This document shows, in pieces, positions 42,954 to 50,899 of a stretch of DNA of 64,000 bases. Source of the stretch: Cohnella kolymensis (GTDB taxonomy: Bacteria; Bacillota; Bacilli; Paenibacillales; Paenibacillaceae). Position 1 is the first letter of the stretch, and each line of letters starts with the position of its first letter. The stretch is from positions 434,001 through 498,000 of the forward strand of contig NZ_JXAL01000001.1 in the NCBI RefSeq assembly GCF_000829465.1. The letters run 5' to 3'. The position numbers and the translations under genes are program-made. The notes below the pieces were generated by a model that saw nothing but the letters and a program-made list of their open reading frames with translations, was not told where the DNA came from and ran no database searches.

Positions 42954-43967
42954 TTAATGATCCGCCGGACACCCGCACGATTGCCTGACGATCAAAGCAG
43001 GATCCATATACATGATATCGTGTTTCGTTTTTCTATCTTTGATGCTGGCCATCATGAGCTTAGCAGCCTGAACTCCTAATTCGTAAGTTGGCTGGCGTAC
43101 GGAGGTCACGGGGGGATCCACGAGTTCCGCCCAATCGGGATCGTCAAATACAATAACTGCCAGTTGATCAGGAATGCTAATTTCTTTTTCCTTTAAATAT
43201 TTGTATCCACCCAGCGTCATGGAGTTATTGGAGACAAACACGGCATCCGGCTTATACTCTTGCTCCAGCAGCTCCTTCATTTTCTCGTAACCGCTCTCGA
43301 TATCGAAACGGCCTTCCTTGACCAAAGCGTCCTGCTCGCTGATCCCGTAATCCTCCAAGGCCCTGCGGTAACCGGTGAGCCGGTCTTTACCGGTACTCAG
43401 CGAAGTCGGTCCGGTGATGATGGCAATACGATTATATCCGTGACGGATCAGATGCTCCGTGGCGTCATATGCCCCTCTCGTATTGTTGGTCAAAATCACA
43501 TCACAGTTCATGAACTGCGGGCAGCGGTTCAAAAATACGATGGGCACGCCGGTTTCTTCCATCGAACGAAAATAATCACCGGTATTGCCTGCCGAGGATA
43601 CGATGAGGCCGTCAATTCTTTTACCGATCAATCCCTCCAAGTACTCCCGCTCTTTTTCAACACTGGAATCTGTGTTGCACAGCAGCACATTGTAGTCATT
43701 TGCCGCCAACTCCATCTCGATCCCTCTCGCCACGGAGGCGAAGAAAGGGTTTGCAACATCAGAGATGAGAAGACCGACAATGCGGGATTCCTGCTTACGC
43801 AGGCTTTTGGCGATGGTATTCGGCTGATAGTTCAAAGCTTGCATCGCCGAATAAACCTGTTCCTTGACTTCGCTTCTCACATACTTTTTATCGTTAATTG
43901 CATTAGAAACGGTTGCAGTGGATACCCCCGCTAATTGTGCGACTTCTTTCAGGGTGGGTCGTTTCAT
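42954..43967 (-). CDS. LacI-family transcriptional regulator (controls the rpiB/ABC operon)
   Basis: A 337-residue repressor. The N-terminal LacI helix-turn-helix and hinge are TLKEVAQLAGVSTATVSNAINDKKYVRSEV and LNYQPNTIAKSLRKQES. The periplasmic-binding-protein-like effector domain begins RIVGLLISDVANPFFASVARGIE. ATG 43967 has AAGGTGG at good spacing; the upstream ATG at 43985 does not. Palindromes with an AATCGATT core lie over its own start and that of rpiB, so it likely autoregulates and represses the operon until the sugar or a metabolite binds. Confidence 0.92.
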   Translation of the reverse strand: MKRPTLKEVAQLAGVSTATVSNAINDKKYVRSEVKEQVYSAMQALNYQPNTIAKSLRKQESRIVGLLISDVANPFFASVARGIEMELAANDYNVLLCNTDSSVEKEREYLEGLIGKRIDGLIVSSAGNTGDYFRSMEETGVPIVFLNRCPQFMNCDVILTNNTRGAYDATEHLIRHGYNRIAIITGPTSLSTGKDRLTGYRRALEDYGISEQDALVKEGRFDIESGYEKMKELLEQEYKPDAVFVSNNSMTLGGYKYLKEKEISIPDQLAVIVFDDPDWAELVDPPVTSVRQPTYELGVQAAKLMMASIKDRKTKHDIMYMDPALIVRQSCGCPADH

Positions 43968-43985
43968 TGTTGTATCCACCTTCAT

Positions 43986-43997
43986 TAAATCGATTAA
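43986..43997. promoter_or_regulatory. LacI operator in its own promoter
   Basis: TAAATCGATTAA, matching the core of the rpiB palindrome, lies about 5-16 bp downstream of the -10 element of the lacI promoter. Confidence 0.75.
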
Positions 43998-44001
43998 CTG
44001 T

Positions 44002-44031
44002 AGTATAAAAGTGGATATCGCTATATGTCAA
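44002..44031 (-). promoter_or_regulatory. Promoter of the LacI regulator gene
   Basis: TTGACA (44031-44026), an 18-bp spacer, then TATACT (44007-44002) on the minus strand. Close to consensus. Confidence 0.78.
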
Positions 44032-44134
44032 TTAAAAACGATACGGCAAAAGCTGTAGAACTCGGTATTTATTCAGTAATGCAGTAACACGGACGCCGGT
44101 GAAAGTGTTAATAACGGTAAAATTCAAGCTAATC

Positions 44135-45130
44135 TCATTCATTTCTGTTAAATCGTTTAAATACCTCTCGATTTACTAAATGCTCCGGAGCTTCACCCGT
44201 TAATGCCTGCAACAAATTGAATGTCGCAAGCTCCGACATACGGATTCTCGTATTGATAGAGGCGCTTCCGATATGCGGCAGCGTGACAATGTTGGGCAGG
44301 GAGAGAAGCGGATGATCCGGTTTCACCGGTTCCTCCTCGAACACATCCAGGCCTGCCGCCCACAAGGTTCCATCCTTCAAGGCCGTATATAAAGCCGCCT
44401 CATCCACGATTCCGCCGCGCGCCGTGTTAATGAGAATCGCCGACTTTTTCATGAGAGCAAGCTCGTCTTTTCCGATTAAATTCCGGGTTTCCGGTGAATA
44501 AGGCACCATGACGCATACGTAGTCCGATTGACTAAGCAATGCCGGCAGCTCGACGTACTCCAGCCCTAATTCCTTTTCCGCTTCTTCCTTGCGGCTTCTG
44601 TTGTAATACAGAACGCGCATATCAAACCCTTTAGCGCGTTTAGCGAGCGCTTCGCCGATTCTTCCTAAGCCGACGATGCCCATCGTGGCCCCGAATATGT
44701 CTTGTCCGGTCAACAGCATTGGAGACCAGGTTTTCCAGCTTCCTTGTCTCAAGAAATCGGACGCTTCGACAATTCTTCTGGCGGTCGCCATCAATAAGGC
44801 GAACGTCAGATCCGCCGTCGTTTCCGTCAGCACCCCCGGGGTATTCGTCACCATGACGCCCCGTTTCGTCGCCGCTTGCACATTGATGTTGTTGTAACCG
44901 ACAGCCATGTTGCTTATTGCTTTCAAATTTTTTGCGCGGTTCAGCAGATGTTCGTCGATCGTTTCCGTCAACAAACAATATAAACCGTCGACATGCTCGA
45001 TTTTTTCTTCCAGCACGTGACGAGGCACAGGTATGTCTTCGTGCTGCCACATTTCAACGTCGCACAAATCCGCGATTTTCCCTAAGGCATTGTCAGGAAT
45101 TCGTCTTGTAATATAAACTTTGGGCCGCAG
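44135..45130 (-). CDS. D-2-hydroxyacid dehydrogenase (glyoxylate/hydroxypyruvate reductase type)
   Basis: A dehydrogenase of about 331 residues. The NAD motif is GIVGLGRIGEALAKR, with catalytic Arg in INTARGGIVDE, Glu in EEEPVKPDHPL and His in LPHIGSAS. The N-terminal PKVYITRRIPDNAL lies upstream of the first standard start (TTG 45067), so the true start is probably the CTG at 45130, which has GAGGGTGAGG upstream. The alternative is that an ATG has mutated to CTG. Family members reduce glyoxylate, hydroxypyruvate or 2-ketogluconate. It closes the operon RraA-Ldh2-FeADH-ALDH. Confidence 0.87.
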   Translation of the reverse strand: MRPKVYITRRIPDNALGKIADLCDVEMWQHEDIPVPRHVLEEKIEHVDGLYCLLTETIDEHLLNRAKNLKAISNMAVGYNNINVQAATKRGVMVTNTPGVLTETTADLTFALLMATARRIVEASDFLRQGSWKTWSPMLLTGQDIFGATMGIVGLGRIGEALAKRAKGFDMRVLYYNRSRKEEAEKELGLEYVELPALLSQSDYVCVMVPYSPETRNLIGKDELALMKKSAILINTARGGIVDEAALYTALKDGTLWAAGLDVFEEEPVKPDHPLLSLPNIVTLPHIGSASINTRIRMSELATFNLLQALTGEAPEHLVNREVFKRFNRNE

Positions 45131-45159
45131 TTCCTCACCCTCTCTTATTCTTAATGAGA

Positions 45160-46647
45160 TTAATATTGAAAATAGACGACTTTTATCTCGGTGAAAAAGT
45201 GCTTGTTCGTACTTCCGATAGAATAGGCGCCGAATCCGGATTGCTTGACCCCGCCGAATGGCATATGGGCCGCACTTGCGGTTCCGTGGTTGACATGCAC
45301 CATGCCGCTTTCGATACCGTCGGCAAACCGGTAAGCAGAAGATAGGTTTTCCGTAAAGACAGCTGCCGCGAGTCCATACTCGACGGCATTCGCCGTCTGC
45401 AGCGCTTCCTGCTCGTTCTCCACGGCGATCACGCTCAGTACGGGGCCGAATATTTCTTCTTTGGCAATTCGCATATCCGGCGTAACTTGGTCAAATAGCG
45501 CAGGCGTCATATAAAAGCCGTTTGAGAATTCCTCGCCCGTGAGCGGCTCTCCTCCGGTAAGAAGTCGTGCTCCTTCATCCTTGCCGGCTTGCACATAAGA
45601 CAGCACGGTATCCAGATGGCTCTTGCCCACCAGCGGTCCCATGTTCGCGCCTTGCTCCCAAGCGGGACCTACTTTTATCTGTTTCATTTCCTTCAATAGA
45701 GCGTCGGTTAGTGCTTGTGCCCGATCCTGGAGTACGATGACCCTGCTGATCGCTGTACAGCGCTGGCCGCTGCAAGCGAAAGCGGCATTGACGATTTGCT
45801 TCGCCACATACTCTAAATCTTGATGGTCGAGCACAACCGCCGGGTTCTTGCCTCCCAACTCTAATTGGGTGCGAGCCAGCCTGCGGGCGGCAATTTCGTT
45901 AATCGCCAATCCTTGTTTGGTAGAGCCTGTGAAACTGATCCCTTTCACTAGCGGATGCTTTACGAGAGGATCGCCTACGCGTGAACCGCTTCCAACGACG
46001 AGATTCACTACGCCCTTCGGCACGCCGGCTTCCGCGTACAGTTCCATCAGTTTGACCGTTGCCCAGGGTGTTACCGAAGCGGGTTTAAATACGACCGTAC
46101 AACCATAGGCAAGAGCCGGCGCAATTTTACGCACGGGCGTTACGATAGGGAAATTCCAAGGAGCGATGGCTGCGATTACACCGATCGGATTGTGCACCGT
46201 GGAATTCCACACGTTACCCCGCTCGCCTGGCAGCGTTTCACCATCAATGCGTAGCGCATCACCGGCCGCAAATCGGGTTTCTTTCACGGCCCGGCCAACC
46301 TCGCCTCGGGATTCGCCTAATGTTTTCCCCTGTTCGGCGGACAGCATATATGCCAATTCTTCGATATCCCTTTCGAGCAGCCCGGCAAATTTCAACAAGA
46401 TCTCACTCCGCTCCGGAGCCGGCATTTTCGACCATGTTTGAAATGCCGTATGGGCGGCTTCGACCGCCTCGTTCACATCTGCTTCCGTCGAATCGGGGAA
46501 GTGTCCGAGCAGTTGATCTTTTCGGGCGACATGGTACAGCGGAAACGTTTTACCGCTCACGCTTGCCTTCCATTCGCCGTTAATGAAGTTGCCATGCGTT
46601 TTCCCTGTGTTCTCCTGCAGCCAAGCTAACATTTTATGTTGTGACAT
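45160..46647 (-). CDS. Aldehyde dehydrogenase (semialdehyde dehydrogenase-like)
   Basis: A 495-residue NAD(P)-dependent aldehyde dehydrogenase. Visible are the cofactor segment APWNFPIVTPVRKIAPAL, the general-base Glu in QLELGGKNP and the nucleophilic Cys in FACSGQRCTAISRV, with EEIFGPVLSV and a C-terminal MPFGGVKQSGFG. Start MSQHKMLAW at 46647 is chosen (GGGG nine bases upstream); the longer reading has no ribosome binding site. It resembles 2,5-dioxovalerate (alpha-ketoglutarate semialdehyde) and succinate-semialdehyde dehydrogenases. Together with the Fe-ADH upstream it could take an alcohol to an acid. Confidence 0.92.
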   Translation of the reverse strand: MSQHKMLAWLQENTGKTHGNFINGEWKASVSGKTFPLYHVARKDQLLGHFPDSTEADVNEAVEAAHTAFQTWSKMPAPERSEILLKFAGLLERDIEELAYMLSAEQGKTLGESRGEVGRAVKETRFAAGDALRIDGETLPGERGNVWNSTVHNPIGVIAAIAPWNFPIVTPVRKIAPALAYGCTVVFKPASVTPWATVKLMELYAEAGVPKGVVNLVVGSGSRVGDPLVKHPLVKGISFTGSTKQGLAINEIAARRLARTQLELGGKNPAVVLDHQDLEYVAKQIVNAAFACSGQRCTAISRVIVLQDRAQALTDALLKEMKQIKVGPAWEQGANMGPLVGKSHLDTVLSYVQAGKDEGARLLTGGEPLTGEEFSNGFYMTPALFDQVTPDMRIAKEEIFGPVLSVIAVENEQEALQTANAVEYGLAAAVFTENLSSAYRFADGIESGMVHVNHGTASAAHMPFGGVKQSGFGAYSIGSTNKHFFTEIKVVYFQY

Positions 46648-46687
46648 CCGAACTGCCCCTTTCGTCTCATTGTGCGGAAACAACCTA

Positions 46688-47854
46688 CTATTTGGCCATC
46701 GCGGCGCGGCAAATGTTTTTCAGGTCCTCCAGCGTCGGTTTACGTGGATTGACAGGCACATTGCCCGAAGTCATCGCTTCTTCGACAATCATGTCGAGAT
46801 GCTTCTCTTCCAAACCGTAATCGCTGAGTGTCTGGGTGATGCCGACATCGTTCTTGAGCTGACGGATAGCGTGAACCGAACGTTCCGCGGCTTCCCGTTC
46901 CGACAGATGGTCAGTCTTCTCTCCGAAGATCCGGGCGATTTCCGCATACTTGGAGGTGTTGCCGATTATGTTGAATTGCATCACCTCAGGCAGCAAGATG
47001 GCGTTGACCGTGCCGTGCGGAATCTTGAAATGTGCACCTAGCGGAAGCGCGAGCGCATGAGCGAGTCCCAGGCGGGTCGAGTTGAACGCCATCGCGGCGA
47101 TCAGGCTGGCGACGAGCATATCATGGCGTGCTGACACGTTCTCCCCTTGGACAACCGCGTGCCGCAGACTCTTCGAGATCATTTTCATAGCTTGAATGGA
47201 CAAGCCTTCCGAGATCGGGTGCGTAGCTTTGTTTACATATGACTCGAGAGCGTGCGTTAAGGCGTCCATACCGGTTGCGGCGGTGATGTGCGGCGGAAGC
47301 GAAACGGTCAGTTCCGGATCGCACAGAGCCAGGGTCGGGCAATTGTATGGGCTCCCGACGCTCAACTTCAGCTTCTGTTTCTTATCCGTCATAACCGACC
47401 AGATCGTCACTTCGCTGCCTGTTCCTGCAGTTGTAGGAACGGCGATGACCGGAGCCCCCTGGTGGATGACCTTGTTGATTCCGACATAATCGCGGATGTT
47501 GCCGGGATTCGTCAGCATCAGGCCGATCGCTTTGGCTATATCCAGTGAACTTCCTCCGCCGACGCCGACGACCAAATCGCAGCCTTGTGATTTCGCGATC
47601 TGTGTGCCCTTTTCTACCGATTCGATGTCCGGATCGGCTTCGATCTCCGAGAACAGCAAGTGCGGAATGCCGGCCTCTTCGAGAGGCTTCTTGAGGCGAT
47701 CGACTACACCGGCTTGCACGACACCGGGATCTGCAACGATTAACACTTTGGTGCCGGACAGCGCTTTCACATGATCGGCGAGTTTGCCGATTAATCCGGC
47801 TCCGAATTCAATGGCGGTTGGTATTTCATATCGAACGATGCGATTTGGCTGCAT
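46688..47854 (-). CDS. Iron-containing alcohol dehydrogenase
   Basis: A 388-residue group III alcohol dehydrogenase. The cofactor motif is VGVGGGSSLDIAKAIG, followed by PTTAGTGSEVTIWSV, and the metal ligands lie in MDALTHALESYVNK and GLAHALALPLGAHFKIPHGTVNAILLP (three His). A typical GGAGG precedes the ATG. This family acts on primary alcohols, 1,2-propanediol/lactaldehyde, 4-hydroxybutyrate and others, and the substrate here is open. Gaps to its neighbours are short (14 and 40 bp), so it is in the operon. Confidence 0.92.
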   Translation of the reverse strand: MQPNRIVRYEIPTAIEFGAGLIGKLADHVKALSGTKVLIVADPGVVQAGVVDRLKKPLEEAGIPHLLFSEIEADPDIESVEKGTQIAKSQGCDLVVGVGGGSSLDIAKAIGLMLTNPGNIRDYVGINKVIHQGAPVIAVPTTAGTGSEVTIWSVMTDKKQKLKLSVGSPYNCPTLALCDPELTVSLPPHITAATGMDALTHALESYVNKATHPISEGLSIQAMKMISKSLRHAVVQGENVSARHDMLVASLIAAMAFNSTRLGLAHALALPLGAHFKIPHGTVNAILLPEVMQFNIIGNTSKYAEIARIFGEKTDHLSEREAAERSVHAIRQLKNDVGITQTLSDYGLEEKHLDMIVEEAMTSGNVPVNPRKPTLEDLKNICRAAMAK

Positions 47855-47868
47855 GTGACATTCCTCCG

Positions 47869-48939
47869 TTATGTGGTTTGATAGGCCGCTTCCAACAATT
47901 CCAGGTCATAGCGCTTGCCGATTTCCGCCAACTCTTCCACTACTTTAAGCGGCAATGTGATCCCTTCAGCTTTCAACCTGTCCGTTTGGCGAAACTCCAG
48001 CTCCCCGGGAATCAAAATTTCCTTGACGCCTGGAGCTTTCGGCTCTTCCTTTAACGATCGTATGTAATCGTCCATACGCGACTTGAAGACGTCAATCGGA
48101 ATAAATTTATCGATATCCAGCGCGATGAAAAAGTGGCCGACATTCTGAGGCTGCTCCCAATTCTCGTACATGTTGTTGACATATTTGCCGAAGCCGGCAC
48201 CCGTCAGCACGCCGGACAATATATCGATGAACATCGATATCGCATAACCCTTCGGGCCGCCCACAGGGAGCACGGATCCGGCCAGAGCCGCATCGGCGTC
48301 CGTAGTTGGGTTACCGTCACTGTCGATCGCCCAGCCAAGCGGAATCGCCTCCCCTTTTTGAGAGGCGACGATAATTTTTCCCCTTGCCACGACGCTTGTC
48401 GCCATATCAAGAATGAATGGAAGCTGTTCACCAGCCGGCGCACCGACCGCGAGCGGGTTCGTGCCGATGAACGGACGCACGCCGCCTGTCGGAGGCATCG
48501 TTTGCGAAGCGTTAGACATGACCAGCAAAATCTGGTTCTGTGCAATCGCTTTCAGAGCATAGTAAGCACCGGTGCCGAAATGATTAGAGCCCTTCACTGC
48601 AGCAATTCCGACACCGAAGTCCTTCGCACGCTTCATGGCCTCTTGCAGTGCTTTCGTGCCGATCACCGAGCCGAAGTTGTTGCCGCCGTCGATCAATGCC
48701 ATGGCGCCGGTTTCATTGACAATGCGGATTTCAGCGGCCGGATCCATTCTTCCGGCCTCCACCCGCTTCAGATAGATGGCCGTGCGCACAACCCCGTGTG
48801 ACTCCACGCCTCGCAAATCCGCTTGAATGAGCGAATCGGCAATGATTGCGGCACTCTCTTGGGGAACGCCTGCCCGTTCGAACACGCGGGCGCAAAATTT
48901 CTCAAGTTTCCTCCAGTCAAATCTAAGCGGCAATGTCAA
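47869..48939 (-). CDS. Malate/L-lactate dehydrogenase family oxidoreductase (Ldh_2)
   Basis: A 356-residue NAD(P)-dependent oxidoreductase of the Ldh_2 family (malate, ureidoglycolate, 2,3-diketogulonate and sulfolactate dehydrogenases). Signatures: ADLRGVESHGVVR, KGSNHFGTGAYYAL with the catalytic His, and PFIGTNPLAVGAP plus LPVGGPKGYAISMFIDILSGVL. Translation starts at TTG 48939, which overlaps the stop of the RraA gene as TTGA; an in-frame stop just upstream excludes earlier starts. This coupling suggests the two enzymes act together on one pathway. Confidence 0.9.
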   Translation of the reverse strand: MTLPLRFDWRKLEKFCARVFERAGVPQESAAIIADSLIQADLRGVESHGVVRTAIYLKRVEAGRMDPAAEIRIVNETGAMALIDGGNNFGSVIGTKALQEAMKRAKDFGVGIAAVKGSNHFGTGAYYALKAIAQNQILLVMSNASQTMPPTGGVRPFIGTNPLAVGAPAGEQLPFILDMATSVVARGKIIVASQKGEAIPLGWAIDSDGNPTTDADAALAGSVLPVGGPKGYAISMFIDILSGVLTGAGFGKYVNNMYENWEQPQNVGHFFIALDIDKFIPIDVFKSRMDDYIRSLKEEPKAPGVKEILIPGELEFRQTDRLKAEGITLPLKVVEELAEIGKRYDLELLEAAYQTT

Positions 48940-49622
48940 CCAAATTCACAGCCCTTCTCCTTTAACGTCTTGTCGATCCAGCTTCTGTCCACGGTCCCGT
49001 CGGCGATCGAATCCATGATGGACTTTTCACGAATTTGCTGCTCGCGTACGACTTTAAGCAGTGCTTCAGCCTCGGCGGCAGGGATCGCCACTAAACCGTC
49101 TTCGTCGCCAAGCATAATGTCGCCCGGCCGAACGATCATCCCTCCTACCGATACCGGGACGTTCACTTCGCCGGGGCCGTCCTTATACGGACCGCGGTGC
49201 GTGATGCCCCTTGCGTATACCGGGAACACTCCGTCGGCGAACGCCGCCGTGTCGCGAATTGCGCCGTCGATTACAAACCCTGTTATGCCTCGTTTCTCAG
49301 CGAGTCGCAGCATGATTTCGCCCACGATAGCGTTCGTCAAATCTCCGCCGGCATCGACCACGATGACGTCACCCGGCTCAGCCATGTCGATTGCTTTATG
49401 TACCATCAGGTTGTCGCCGGGACGGGTTTTCACCGTCAATGCGACACCGAGCAGCTTACCGCCGCTATGATAGGGACGCAGGGCTGCGGACACCGCTTCC
49501 ATCCGGTTTAAATTATCGCTGACATGCGGCGTAACCACATCGCGGAACTGCTCCACCAATTGCTGCGGCGGCCGGTTCTTCATATCCAACACGCGAAATC
49601 CGATGTTCGGCAATGAAATCAA
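48936..49622 (-). CDS. RraA-family protein (4-hydroxy-4-methyl-2-oxoglutarate aldolase / oxaloacetate decarboxylase-like)
   Basis: A 228-residue member of the RraA/HMG-CHA aldolase family, a class II (divalent metal) pyruvate aldolase. Visible: VSDNLNRM near the N-terminus, the GDVIVVDAGGDLTNAIVGEI metal/pyruvate region, FVIDGAIRDTAAF with the catalytic Arg-Asp pair, and RGITHRGPYKDGPGEVNVPVSVGG. Starts TTG 49622 or TTG 49613 are both possible (AAAGGA nearby). Family members cleave 4-hydroxy-2-oxo acids to pyruvate or decarboxylate oxaloacetate. It lies first after the LacI gene, so it is probably central to the pathway. Confidence 0.88.
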   Translation of the reverse strand: MISLPNIGFRVLDMKNRPPQQLVEQFRDVVTPHVSDNLNRMEAVSAALRPYHSGGKLLGVALTVKTRPGDNLMVHKAIDMAEPGDVIVVDAGGDLTNAIVGEIMLRLAEKRGITGFVIDGAIRDTAAFADGVFPVYARGITHRGPYKDGPGEVNVPVSVGGMIVRPGDIMLGDEDGLVAIPAAEAEALLKVVREQQIREKSIMDSIADGTVDRSWIDKTLKEKGCEFG

Positions 49623-49632
49623 TCCTTTCTGC

Positions 49633-50655
49633 TCAAGTTGCTAGCGCGGTGCCGGAACTGGATTCGCGGATAATCAATTCCGGTTCCAATACCGTCATCT
49701 GCGGTTCTTTTATTTCAGTTGAATTTATAAGCTCAATGATCCGTTCCGTCGCGAGCTGTCCCATCTGCATAGCCGGCTGCCGGACTGTCGTGAGCGGCGG
49801 ATTCAAATGCTGAGACCATACGGTTTCGTCATAGCCCACCAGCGCGATATCTTGAGGAATCCGCAGCCCGGTCTCCTTGATTGCCGCCAGCACTTCCAAA
49901 GACATCATGTTGTTCGTGGAAAAGATGGCGTCCGGTCTGTTCTCCGAAGTAAGCAGGTGCTTGACAAGCTTTTGTACCTCGCCCTTTTTCTCTTCGATCT
50001 CGTGGAACATCTCAGCTTGGATTTCGATTCCGTGGTTGCTCAAGGCCTTCTTGTAGCCCTCGAACCGTTCCACTCTCGGTGACACGCCTTGCATCGGGTA
50101 AACAAGGAAAGCGACTCTTTTCCTTCCCTGCGCGATCAAATGCTCGACGGCAGCCTGCGCGCCGCTCACATTGTTCATCACCACCGAGTCTATGGCAAGA
50201 TCCGTAATTTTACGGTTGATTGTAACAATGGGATACCTGTCGCCGATGAGACTTTGAAAAAGGGGACTGTTAACGGCCGTTGGGTTGATGATAATTCCGT
50301 CCACCTGCCGCAAACGAAAGCTGCGAATATGTTCTTCCTCGATAGCAGGATCGTCGTTCGAGTTGCAAATCATGAGGCTGTAGCCTCGGCTCCTGCAGGT
50401 GTCCTCCACCCCCTCCAGCACCCGCATCCAGAACGGGTTGAGCAGGTTGGAGAGAATAATGCCGATCACCTTTGTTTTAACTTGCTTCAGCCCTTGAGCC
50501 AATGAATTCGGACGGTAGTCCAATTCTTGAATGACCCGCTGAACCCGCATAACCGTTTCTTCCGTCGCATTTCCGAAATTGCCGTTAAGAATGCGGGACA
50601 CGGTCGTTTTCGATACGCCCGCCCGCTTTGCCACTTCGACGATCGTTATCTTCAA
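49633..50655 (-). CDS. LacI-family transcriptional regulator (controls RraA/Ldh2 operon)
   Basis: A 340-residue repressor. The helix-turn-helix and hinge are TIVEVAKRAGVSKTTVSRILNGNFGNATEETV and LDYRPNSLAQGLKQVKTK, and the effector domain starts KVIGIILSNLLNPFWMRVLEG. It is the first gene of the RraA-Ldh2-ADH-ALDH-hydroxyacid dehydrogenase operon, 10 bp before RraA. An AAACCGGTTT palindrome lies just downstream of its promoter, so it probably represses the whole operon including itself. Confidence 0.92.
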   Translation of the reverse strand: MKITIVEVAKRAGVSKTTVSRILNGNFGNATEETVMRVQRVIQELDYRPNSLAQGLKQVKTKVIGIILSNLLNPFWMRVLEGVEDTCRSRGYSLMICNSNDDPAIEEEHIRSFRLRQVDGIIINPTAVNSPLFQSLIGDRYPIVTINRKITDLAIDSVVMNNVSGAQAAVEHLIAQGRKRVAFLVYPMQGVSPRVERFEGYKKALSNHGIEIQAEMFHEIEEKKGEVQKLVKHLLTSENRPDAIFSTNNMMSLEVLAAIKETGLRIPQDIALVGYDETVWSQHLNPPLTTVRQPAMQMGQLATERIIELINSTEIKEPQMTVLEPELIIRESSSGTALAT

Positions 50656-50699
50656 AAGCTAACCCCCTGCTGGAAAGCGATTTCAGGAACCGTTTTCGG

Positions 50700-50709
50700 A
50701 AACCGGTTT
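50700..50709. promoter_or_regulatory. LacI operator for the RraA/Ldh2 operon
   Basis: AAACCGGTTT is a perfect palindrome about 10 bp downstream of the -10 element. A related half-site pair (GGAACCGTTTTC, 50687-50698) adjoins it. Confidence 0.68.
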
Positions 50710-50718
50710 ACAAAAACC

Positions 50719-50747
50719 AATTTATCACACGATTCCTCCTTTGGCAA
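50719..50747 (-). promoter_or_regulatory. Promoter of the LacI/RraA operon
   Basis: TTGCCA (50747-50742), a 17-bp spacer, then TAAATT (50724-50719) on the minus strand. Confidence 0.62.
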
Positions 50748-50794
50748 CGCTTTTTTTCCGCTGGGTGATTAATTAGCAGAGCCTGAATAAAGCG

Positions 50795-50833
50795 AAAAAC
50801 CCTTGATGTACCAAGGATTTGGCTCATCAAGGG
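50795..50833 (-). terminator. Terminator of the ribose-type operon
   Basis: On the minus strand CCCTTGATG pairs with CATCAAGGG and is followed by TTTTTCGC. It lies after the MDR dehydrogenase stop and before the next operon's promoter. Confidence 0.82.
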
Positions 50834-50899
50834 TCTATTTAAAAGTTCAAATTCTACGCATGATAGTTACAACTGTTATAAGCATCCGCCACTATCAGC

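Noticed and set aside
44148-44162. TTAAATCGTTTAAAT near the end of the 2-hydroxyacid dehydrogenase as a third LacI operator
   Set aside because: It lies inside coding sequence (KRFN codons), is imperfect, and has no promoter beside it. Kept only as a coincidence.
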